Positions 53,710 to 61,832 of a stretch of 64,000 nucleotides of DNA are shown here, piece by piece; positions within the stretch are counted from its first letter, which is position 1, and the number at the start of each line of letters is the position of its first letter. The notes beneath the pieces were generated by a model. It saw only the letters and a program-made list of their open reading frames with translations, searched no databases and had not been told where the DNA came from. Source of the stretch: Cymbomonas tetramitiformis (Eukaryota; Chlorophyta; Pyramimonadophyceae; Pyramimonadales; Pyramimonadaceae); contig LGRX02034426.1 in assembly GCA_001247695.2 (NCBI GenBank), positions 1-64,000 on the forward strand, in the 5' to 3' direction. The translations under genes and the position numbers were made by a program.

Positions 53710-56700
53710 ATGGGCAACAACCGCGGAGAGCCCCGCGACCTTCGCCCCCGACCGCGTGTTGTCCTGCCGCTGCCCATCTATCAGTCCAACCTCGCAGACC
53801 CACGGAAAAGGCTAACTGCGTGGCACTGGAAGAGAGATCTGTACTCCCTCCCCCTCGAAGTCGCCATGCAGAAGGTCCGCAGAGCTCTGCGCAAGTCCCC
53901 AGAGGCTGCCAAGGACCTGGTGGATAAAATGTCGGAGCGCGTCCGCAGCCGCGTACACTCTGGGAGTCGATCGCCAAAGGAGCGCGTGAACCGCGCCAAC
54001 CAGCTGGCAGAGAGGATACGCATTGCCCGCGAACCTCAAGATCGCAAGGAGGGCCATCAGCGCATAGCATTGTGGCACCTCCTTTCACACGACGGTCGCC
54101 AGCAAGTCCCCGAATCCTCTAACACCAGCTCCCACGACCTCTACGCGGCTTGGAGAGAGCTGTCGCCTGCCGAGCAGCAAAAGGCAATCGCCACTTCGAG
54201 TCCAGACTCTTCCCCAGGTAGCAGGCTGTGGGAAAAGGAGGGCGCACGAAGAGCAGCAGCGAGGTCTTCGACATCCCTCTGCACCCTGGACACTGAAGTG
54301 GGCACGATACCTGGGACAGCGGGAGATGTGGGTTTACCTGGCGCCTGGTGCAGTCTGCACGCGGTACACCAGTACAAGATGAGGAAGCTGGGTCCCAGCC
54401 CCTTGGGAGCATCCCCTCCATCATCCTCGCTGGCCGAGCCCACAACAGAGACTACATCTTCGCACCATGATAACGCGCCGGCCACTCCGGGAGGAAACCC
54501 CGAAGGTTCATCCTACTGCTCAGAGGCGGAGGAGACCTCCGCACCCAGTTCGCTTTGCTTCACCCAGCGGATGACCACCGTCAAAACGCATGAAGCGGAT
54601 GAAGCGCCACCCTGTCTCGACAGCCACCCCATCGCTGAAGACCCTGAGGTGATGGAAGAGGAGTCCTCGGTCAACTCGCTCTGCTTCACCCAGCAGATGG
54701 CAGCAGCTGGGACCCCTCAGACGAGAACTGACCCCCAGAGCTCCCACCAGCTCGCCCACAACTCCCCTGCTGGCAGCCCTCAGCATGACGAGGACCCTCT
54801 CACCCATGGCAGTCTCACCAATAGTGTCGCTACCCATGTGAGCCCCACAACAAGCGGCACTACCCACGTGAGCCCCACAGTAAGCGGCACTACCCATGTT
54901 AGCCCTACCACCAGTGGCACTACACATGTGAGCCCTACTACCAGTGACACCACCCATGTGAGCCCTACCACCAGCGACACCACTCATGTCAGCCCCACCT
55001 CGAGCGAATGCACCTCAGCGGGCACCCTGCTGACGGCGAGTGCAGACAACCTCGTCAGTCATCCGCCTGAAGATGTTGATTTGCTGGATGAGGAGTTCTA
55101 CGCCGCGTGTAGGCAAACGTTGGAAGAATGCCGCGAGGCCTCGGACAACCTCCTCCCCAACCTCAAGTGCAAAAGCATACGCACAGATGGGGGAGTTCAG
55201 TGGAAGACCGACATCGAGGGTACCCTTGCAGCGGCACATGACGAAGAAGGACCGCTACTGCTGGTATTCTACGCAACCCTCAGAGGGCACACGGTCAAGG
55301 TGCTGATTGACTCGGGGGCCTCTGACAACTTCATCTCGGAGCAGAGCGCTAAGCGATGTGGCCTCACAACACGAGCCGGCTCCGAGATGCGAGTCACCCT
55401 GGCGGATGGATCTGTGAAGATCACTGGCGCCACCGCGTACGCCAAGTTTAACACGCACACCACCACGGGCACCTATACGGAGAACGCCCTTGCCCTCCGG
55501 ATCCTACCACTGGGCATACAGGTGGATGTTATCCTCGGCGGAAGGTGGCTGCGCAGTCACTCTCCTGTCACTCTGGGCTATGAAGGGAATGGCTCCGTCT
55601 CCTTCCTCAGGAAGTCCCGCAGTGGCAAGATTGGGGATCGCGTCACCATCACAGGCTGTTCTCCTGGGAAAGCATCTGGGGACAGGTCTCCGAAGGGCAC
55701 GGCCTGCGCGGGATTGGTGGATGAGGTGTTCCTAACCCCTGCCCAGCTGAAGAAGTACCTGGTGTACGCGGAGACGCAGAAGCTACGCGGCAATGACGAC
55801 CCGGAGATACAGCCCGCCTGGCTCATGGTGGCCGAGAAGTCCCCCGACGATACTGCTTCTGCCTTTGCAGCCACGGCTATCGACTCTGAGAACGCCGAAC
55901 CCGCTGCGGATACTGAAGATGCAGAAGTGAGCCCTGAGTGGACCCTCAAGTTTCAGGACTTCTGGGGTGAGGAGTACAAGAAGGAGATGACGACTGCTCT
56001 ACCGAACATCGATGGACTCAGACATGACCCCCAAGATGAAGCCAACATTAACCTGGACCCTGAGCTGAGCAAGAAGGGACCTCCCTGCCAGCGCATCTAC
56101 AAGAAGTCCGCAGAGGAACTCCGCCAACTTCGAGAACGCGTGGAGACTCTGATGTCCAAGGGCTACATCCGACCCTCTTCCAGCCCTTATGCAGCTCCCT
56201 GTTTGATGGTCCCTAAACCCGGGAACCCCAAGGAGCTGCGACTGGTGATCGATTACCGGCTCCTCAACCGCCAGACAGTTAAGGACAAGTATCCTCTCCC
56301 AGACATCCAGATGATGTTCGACGAGATGCAGGGTGCGAAGTTCTTCTCTTCGTTCGACGCGGTGGATGGCTTCTGGCAAGTACCGATGGCACCAGGAGAT
56401 GTCGAGAAGACCGCCTTCACCACCCAGATGGGGTCATATGAGTGGTTGGTCATGCCGCAGGGGCTGCAGAATTCACCATCTCAGTACCAGCGACGGATGC
56501 AGCGGGCCTTGGGCCATCTCCCATTTGTCCGGATCTTCATCGATGATGTGGTCGTCTTCAGCAACACCGCTGCAGAGCACTACGAGCACGTCAAGCAACT
56601 GCTCCTGACATGCAGGGAGAAGGGCGTCTTCCTCAAGAGGTCCAAGTGCCAACTGTTGAAGAAATCCCTGCGGTTCCTTGGCCACTGTATCTCCGCAGAT

Positions 56701-57366
56701 GGCTGCAGACCCCAACACGACAAGGTGGCTGCAGTGAGGGACTGGCCCGAGCTGGAAACGGTTACCCACGTCAGGCAGTTCTTGGGCCTGGCGGGGTATT
56801 ACCGCAGGTTCATCCACTGCTTCTCCGAGATCGCTCAGCCCCTCACCCGGTTGACCAAGTCGGACGTACCCTGGGAGTGGGGTCCCATGCAGCAGTGGGC
56901 CTTCGAGGAGCTGAAGAAGGCCCTCACCTCAGCGCCAGTGCTCGCCTTGCCCAACATTAAGGGTGCCGCAGACGGCACAGCACCTTTCGTGGTGCAGACG
57001 GATGCTAGCGGCATCGCTCTTGGGGGAGTACTGATGCAAGACAATGGAGATGGTCTTGGGCTGCGCGTGATAGCATACGAGAGCCGCCAGTTCTCAGCCG
57101 CCGAGCAGAATTACCACACCGGCGAGCGTGAGCTAGGTGCTCTACACCACTGTACCACCGTTACCTGGCGGCATTACCTCATCTTCACCAACTTCCGCAT
57201 CCAGGGTGATCACCGCCCCCTTGAATGGCTGATGGAACCTGGCAGAGAGCTTAGCCGCAGACAGGCACGCTGGTACATGGATCTGGTGGAGGTGGGAGTC
57301 CCGAGAATGGAGTACATCAAAGGAGCGCTGCTGCTGGTACCGGACGCCCTGTCCAGAAGACCCTGA
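53710..57366 (+). CDS. Gag-protease-RT-RNase H polyprotein of G
   Basis: 1218 codons from ATG. Residues 1-330: Gag-like, basic N-terminus (PRKRLTAWHWKRDLY, SERVRSRVHSGSRSPKERV), no zinc knuckle seen. Residues about 375-435: seven copies of a 10-residue Thr/Ser repeat (TTHVSPTTSG). Protease: VLIDSGASDNFIS with D534. RT: LVIDYRLLNRQTVKDKYPLP, motif A D883, motif C F-I-D-D 943-946. RNase H: QTDASGIALGG with D1098. The end VPDALSRRP matches the RNase H/linker border of Ty3/gypsy. Stops at TGA 57364-57366 preceded by CCC, where a +1 shift would continue with DFKDKDV. Confidence 0.92.
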   Translation: MGNNRGEPRDLRPRPRVVLPLPIYQSNLADPRKRLTAWHWKRDLYSLPLEVAMQKVRRALRKSPEAAKDLVDKMSERVRSRVHSGSRSPKERVNRANQLAERIRIAREPQDRKEGHQRIALWHLLSHDGRQQVPESSNTSSHDLYAAWRELSPAEQQKAIATSSPDSSPGSRLWEKEGARRAAARSSTSLCTLDTEVGTIPGTAGDVGLPGAWCSLHAVHQYKMRKLGPSPLGASPPSSSLAEPTTETTSSHHDNAPATPGGNPEGSSYCSEAEETSAPSSLCFTQRMTTVKTHEADEAPPCLDSHPIAEDPEVMEEESSVNSLCFTQQMAAAGTPQTRTDPQSSHQLAHNSPAGSPQHDEDPLTHGSLTNSVATHVSPTTSGTTHVSPTVSGTTHVSPTTSGTTHVSPTTSDTTHVSPTTSDTTHVSPTSSECTSAGTLLTASADNLVSHPPEDVDLLDEEFYAACRQTLEECREASDNLLPNLKCKSIRTDGGVQWKTDIEGTLAAAHDEEGPLLLVFYATLRGHTVKVLIDSGASDNFISEQSAKRCGLTTRAGSEMRVTLADGSVKITGATAYAKFNTHTTTGTYTENALALRILPLGIQVDVILGGRWLRSHSPVTLGYEGNGSVSFLRKSRSGKIGDRVTITGCSPGKASGDRSPKGTACAGLVDEVFLTPAQLKKYLVYAETQKLRGNDDPEIQPAWLMVAEKSPDDTASAFAATAIDSENAEPAADTEDAEVSPEWTLKFQDFWGEEYKKEMTTALPNIDGLRHDPQDEANINLDPELSKKGPPCQRIYKKSAEELRQLRERVETLMSKGYIRPSSSPYAAPCLMVPKPGNPKELRLVIDYRLLNRQTVKDKYPLPDIQMMFDEMQGAKFFSSFDAVDGFWQVPMAPGDVEKTAFTTQMGSYEWLVMPQGLQNSPSQYQRRMQRALGHLPFVRIFIDDVVVFSNTAAEHYEHVKQLLLTCREKGVFLKRSKCQLLKKSLRFLGHCISADGCRPQHDKVAAVRDWPELETVTHVRQFLGLAGYYRRFIHCFSEIAQPLTRLTKSDVPWEWGPMQQWAFEELKKALTSAPVLALPNIKGAADGTAPFVVQTDASGIALGGVLMQDNGDGLGLRVIAYESRQFSAAEQNYHTGERELGALHHCTTVTWRHYLIFTNFRIQGDHRPLEWLMEPGRELSRRQARWYMDLVEVGVPRMEYIKGALLLVPDALSRRP

Positions 57367-58519
57367 CTTCAAAGACAAGGACGTGCGAGAGGGGTTGAAG
57401 GAGGCAGGAGTGATCGACCCCACCTCAGATCTGCCGAAAGACCCCCTGGCAACGCTGGAGTCTGAATGCTTCTCCAGCTCACCACCCGCAGCTCATCCCC
57501 ACTGGGCCCAGACTGTTGACTGTTGGCTCTCAGCAGTGGAGACCCTCTCCGTGGCGGAACAGGCCATGGACGTGGGGGAAACCATCGCTCTCGTTAACCC
57601 GAAGCTCTACAAGGGAATGAAGGAGGATCATCTCGACTTCGACATGCCTGACTGGCCTGCAGCTGATAGCGCGAAGCCGGTAGAAGCTCCACACGAACCC
57701 CCTGACAGAGCTCCACCCCAGATAAGGATAACGAGGAGTATGTCACGCGCTGGGAAGGCCTCTGCAACCCCAGCACCTCCGCAGTTGGCGTCACCGAAGA
57801 CGCGAACGCCTACGTCACGAGCTGACGCATCGGAGGCGCCCACTGAGAAGGTGCCAGCGAACTCACCAACCCCGCAGCAGGCGCCCCAACAGTCAACTCC
57901 ATCCCCGGTCCTTCACCCACAAAAACGGCAGGCTCCCCCAGAGGACTCACAGAATTGGCGTGTCCGAGCAGAGTACTCCTCGAAGTACGCCGAGAAATTT
58001 GGACCCTTCGATGTGGACGCCTGTTGTGACTTTGGCGGCCGCAACAGACAGGCGGATAGATTCTGGACAGACTGCCTTTCAGAGAAATGGAGGGGCCTTC
58101 GGGTTTGGTGTAACCCTCCATACAACTCCAAGCACATCACTGTGGAGGCGATCTTGAACAAGTATATCGCGGAATGGAAGGCAGACCCAGAGAACACCTC
58201 AGCAGTCTTCGTCCTACCAGATCACCAGTCCAAGCTCCCCGCGTGGCGCAAACTTTTCAGAAAGGCCAATATGCAGATTGTGGAGGTCATCCCTACTCAC
58301 GATGACAAGGGCGAGCCCAATCAGTTCTTCGAGAACCCAGATGGGAAGGCCTTCGACCTTCGCTGGCCTGTCCTGATAGTACACGCCCCTCCCGCCAAAC
58401 CACAACCAGCACGCGTGAGGCATCCGCGAACAGCCCCCGCTGTGATAAGGACAGGTGAAGCGGCAACTTCAGAGACGCGGCCTCCCAGCAGTCGGACTCG
58501 AAGTTCCTGCGTGCGTTGA
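57362..58519 (+). CDS. Dam-like methyltransferase linker ORF of G
   Basis: Open in the +1 frame relative to ORF1; the first ATG-independent reading begins at the CCC-TGA site. Numbered from the GTG at 57383: a low-complexity Pro/Thr-rich region to about residue 190, then the Dam-like domain KFGPFDVDACCDFGG (205-219), WCNPPYNSK with tetrad N244-P-P-Y247, AVFVLPDHQSK and FDLRWPVLIV. The tetrad is canonical for N6-adenine methyltransferases. It lies between RNase H and integrase, not a standard place in Ty3/gypsy. Ends at TGA 58517-58519, overlapping the next ORF. Confidence 0.88.
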   Translation, partial: PDFKDKDVREGLKEAGVIDPTSDLPKDPLATLESECFSSSPPAAHPHWAQTVDCWLSAVETLSVAEQAMDVGETIALVNPKLYKGMKEDHLDFDMPDWPAADSAKPVEAPHEPPDRAPPQIRITRSMSRAGKASATPAPPQLASPKTRTPTSRADASEAPTEKVPANSPTPQQAPQQSTPSPVLHPQKRQAPPEDSQNWRVRAEYSSKYAEKFGPFDVDACCDFGGRNRQADRFWTDCLSEKWRGLRVWCNPPYNSKHITVEAILNKYIAEWKADPENTSAVFVLPDHQSKLPAWRKLFRKANMQIVEVIPTHDDKGEPNQFFENPDGKAFDLRWPVLIVHAPPAKPQPARVRHPRTAPAVIRTGEAATSETRPPSSRTRSSCVR

Positions 58520-60951
58520 AAGCGGAGTACACCCGAGAGGGGACACTCCGTTCACTAAGAGAGAAAGTGAAGGCGGCACCGCACCAATGCCTACAGGACT
58601 TCAGGCTAGTGGGTGAAGTGGTTTGGAGGACTGCAGCAGGGAGATATCAGTTGGTGCTGGGGGAGGACTCTCCACTTCGAGAAGTGGTGATTCGCCATGC
58701 CCATGAGTCATTGTCCTCGGGTCACACTGGGCGAGACAAGACTCTAGAGAGGGTGCTGCGACGCTTCTATTGGCGTGGGGCCGCGGAAGATGTGGGCACC
58801 TGGGTTGCATCCTGCGCGGTGTGCCAATCAGTGAGGCCGCGGGGGACTTACCCGGATGGGTTGCTAAACCCTCACAGCATCCCGAACAGGCCATGGCAGG
58901 ATGTCGCGGTGGACTTCGTCACCGGCCTGCCGGTATCAGAGAGAGGCAATGACGCTTTCGTGGCCTTCACTTGCAAGCTGACGAAGATGGTCCACGTTGT
59001 GCCGATGAACTTCGGCGACAGCTCCGCAGCTGTGGTGGCCAGAATCTACTTTGACTCGGTGTGGCGCTTACATGGCGCGCCTATGAAGATTGTCTCTGAT
59101 CGTGACCCGCGGTTTCAAGATGCTTTCTGGCAGGAACTCATGAGACTGATGGGTGTGAAAGTGGCTCGTACCACGCCGTACAACCCTCGGTCTGACGGCC
59201 AGGCGGAACACAGCAACAGGGTTATTGAGGACATGCTCAGGTCCTTTGTAGACGCCAATGTGGAGGACTGGGATCTGTTCACCACTAACGTGGAGTTCGC
59301 GATCAATGACTCCAGGAGTGAATCTACTGGCTTCACGCCGTTTGAACTGGTGTTCGGGTTCTCGCCGCTGTCGCAGTTGGACCTTTTCCTGGAGGCCGCA
59401 CAGTCCACCGCTGGACGACGAACTGGGGGAGTAGGCACCGCACACGAAGTGGCTGTGAAATTTTCGTCGCAGCTGCGGGACGCCAGACAGCGGTTAGAGC
59501 TGGCTCAACAGCGACAGCGCGAACAGTTTGATCGCAGACACGGGCAGCGGGAGTATGCTGTTGGAGATCTGGTCTGGATAGAGGCGAAACACCTTACGGA
59601 GAAGGTGATGGATCGCTCCATCTGTAGGAAACTGACCAAGCGCTGGCATGGACCAGTTCCTGTGACCGAACGCTTCTTCAGCGATGTACAGATGACCATG
59701 CCAGAGGCCGACAGAGGAGCCCCAGTAGCCTACCGCCTACGCCTCCCTCCTCACTGGCGGATTCACGACGTCTTCGCTCAACACCGCCTCAAACCGTACA
59801 CCAGCGGCCAAGATGCTTTTGCCGCACGCGATCACCTAGCAGTACCTGAAGAAGTGGTAGTGGACGGTCAGAAGGAAGCACACGTTGAGCGCATCCTTGC
59901 ACGTCGAGTGCGGTCTGTTCGAGGAAAGGAGGTGGAAGAGTGGAAGGTTCGCTGGACTGGCTACTCCAAAGCTCACGACCAATGGAGGACGCGTGACAAA
60001 CTTGAACGCGGAAGTCCACTTCAACAACTTCGTGAATTCGAGCAAGCGAGACTGCACATGGAAGCGCAAGTCCGCGACGAAGCCACTCGGCGACGCGAGC
60101 AGCGTGGCCGCCACTCCGCTCAAGCCGGAATGACACTGGCCCACCTCATCACTAATCCCTGCGATGAACTGGACCAGCTCGAACAGATGGAAGATGATAT
60201 CCCCCTGCCGTGGGAACGCCAAGAGCGCGTGGAAGATGGGTCGTTGGCACTGGTGACAGAGCTGCTGGCAATACAGACAAAAACAACCCGCACGCCCAGG
60301 ATTCTCGTACTTTTCAGCGGTACTGGCTCAGTAGAGAGGGAATTCCTGAATTGCTTCCCCTCCGCCTCAGTAGTGACCCTCGACTCCGGGCATATCTGGC
60401 AACCCACTCATGTGTGTGACATCCTACAATGGGACTACAGACAATACCCGCCTGGATTCTTCGATGTTGTTTGGGCAAGTCCCCCCTGCAGGCAGTACAG
60501 TCAAGCGCGCACCACTGGTGGACCCCCTGACCTTCCCCAGGCTGACAAAATCGTACGACGAGCATTGCAGATCATTGACTACCTGGAGCCAAAACATTGG
60601 TTCATGGAAAACCCCAGAGGTCGCTTCCCTAACGCGCTACGGCTTCGCCCTATGATGCGCCAGCTTCCCCCACCGCTGGTGTGTACCTACTGCATGTACG
60701 GTACGCAGTACATGAAACCCACCTGCATATGGACGAACTCAGCACCACCCTCGCCCCTGCTACGCTGTACTACTTCAACACCGTGTGCGTGCAGATGGGC
60801 AACCGGTGCTCATCCAGAGACTGCTCAGCTTGGACCTCACCCGCAGCAGACTGGAGCAGGTCGATCCGCGAGTGTATATCCCGTGCCAGCACTCCTGCTA
60901 CGACAACTTTTCCGACATTTACGCCTCCGCGACACTGAAGACCCGCTTTAG
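58459..60951 (+). CDS. integrase-chromodomain-C5 methyltransferase ORF of G
   Basis: Open from 58459; no ATG near the start, so a -1 shift from the previous frame is likely (no slippery site recognised). Numbered from 58516: H2C2 finger with CAVCQ; integrase D132, D195, E231 (D-35-E exact); chromodomain about 456-510 (VERILARRVRSVRGKEVEEW, KVRWTGYSKAHDQW); C5 methyltransferase 596-800: ILVLFSGTGSVEREF (SAM motif I), SPPCRQYSQAR with C658 (motif IV), FMENPRGRF with E698 (motif VI), KPTCIWTN, and YPVPALLLRQLF (motif X). Motifs I, IV, VI and X are in order, so it could be an active cytosine methyltransferase. Confidence 0.9.
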   Translation, partial: SGNFRDAASQQSDSKFLRALKAEYTREGTLRSLREKVKAAPHQCLQDFRLVGEVVWRTAAGRYQLVLGEDSPLREVVIRHAHESLSSGHTGRDKTLERVLRRFYWRGAAEDVGTWVASCAVCQSVRPRGTYPDGLLNPHSIPNRPWQDVAVDFVTGLPVSERGNDAFVAFTCKLTKMVHVVPMNFGDSSAAVVARIYFDSVWRLHGAPMKIVSDRDPRFQDAFWQELMRLMGVKVARTTPYNPRSDGQAEHSNRVIEDMLRSFVDANVEDWDLFTTNVEFAINDSRSESTGFTPFELVFGFSPLSQLDLFLEAAQSTAGRRTGGVGTAHEVAVKFSSQLRDARQRLELAQQRQREQFDRRHGQREYAVGDLVWIEAKHLTEKVMDRSICRKLTKRWHGPVPVTERFFSDVQMTMPEADRGAPVAYRLRLPPHWRIHDVFAQHRLKPYTSGQDAFAARDHLAVPEEVVVDGQKEAHVERILARRVRSVRGKEVEEWKVRWTGYSKAHDQWRTRDKLERGSPLQQLREFEQARLHMEAQVRDEATRRREQRGRHSAQAGMTLAHLITNPCDELDQLEQMEDDIPLPWERQERVEDGSLALVTELLAIQTKTTRTPRILVLFSGTGSVEREFLNCFPSASVVTLDSGHIWQPTHVCDILQWDYRQYPPGFFDVVWASPPCRQYSQARTTGGPPDLPQADKIVRRALQIIDYLEPKHWFMENPRGRFPNALRLRPMMRQLPPPLVCTYCMYGTQYMKPTCIWTNSAPPSPLLRCTTSTPCACRWATGAHPETAQLGPHPQQTGAGRSASVYPVPALLLRQLFRHLRLRDTEDPL

Positions 60952-61123
60952 ATTCCAAGTGGCACCCTTCTTCTTGAAAGTGGTGCCCTGGTAGCGGCAG
61001 GCAAACTATGCTCGAAGAGGAACCAGAGAACCTAAGAACTGGAAACAGCAAGGAACCAGAAAACCTAAGAACTGGAACTTAGATGGGTACCTTAGCGGAG
61101 TGATCCCAGGAGGTAGACCACTC

Positions 61124-61139
61124 CTAAGGGGGGGAGAGT
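61124..61139 (+). other. polypurine tract of G
   Basis: aagggggggagagt directly before the 3' LTR; the expected plus-strand primer. Confidence 0.8.
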
Positions 61140-61832
61140 TGTGCCCGGAGGCACAGCGTGAGCCGATATGCCTATGCGTCCGTATGTGTGTCATCGGGGG
61201 TAATCTGGGATTGGCACGATGACAGTGAAATTGGGCTTGAAATCACGATGAGAATGAATACCAGATGTCCGGGGTATGACAGTATGACACTATGACACTA
61301 TGACAGTATGACAGTATGACACTATAGTAGTATGACAGTACTGTGGGGGGTGTCATCGTGGAACTCAGTCAGACCCTCGAAGAATGGTCAGATTCGCATC
61401 GGGGTTGAAAAGACAATGAAATCGAATATCAGATATTAAGGTTATGACAGTATGACAGTATGACGCTATGACAGTATGACAGTATGACAGTACAGTAGTA
61501 TGACAGTACTGTGGGGCAGTCATCGTGTCAGCCTGTCGGCATAACATCTGAATCGAGAATGACGAATCGGAATTAGAAATGAGATCGGATCGGGAACTGA
61601 ACGTTGAGCCGAAGTGTGACATCGGCTCTCGAGTGGTTGACCCTGCAACCTGAGTGACGAGTGAATAAGTAGAGCACTTGAGAAGTGTTTAGCCTTCAGA
61701 ACTCGGAACCGAATTATCGTTTGTACCTCAATCTGGCCCTGATCCAGTATATTATAAAAATCCGAATTGTGTACCTTTGCACGTTCAATCAAAAACATAT
61801 CTCCGAGCCTCTGTCGTCGTGCCCCTGGCACA
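61140..61832 (+). repeat. 3' LTR of G
   Basis: 693 bp, TGTGCC...GGCACA. Contains two TATGACAGTA microsatellite blocks (about 61275-61340 and 61444-61510), each followed by a ctgtgggg motif. A TATA-like tattataaaa lies near 61750. Confidence 0.9.
61749..61762 (+). promoter_or_regulatory. TATA-like box in the 3' LTR of G
   Basis: tattataaaa about 70-80 bp before the LTR end, so U3 would be about 640 bp and R/U5 short. The equivalent part of the 5' LTR is deleted. Confidence 0.5.

Noticed and set aside
60681..60994. Frameshift at the end of the G cytosine methyltransferase
   Set aside because: Other frames are open there, but the ORF3 frame itself reaches a motif X-like YPVPALLLRQLF, so no shift is needed.
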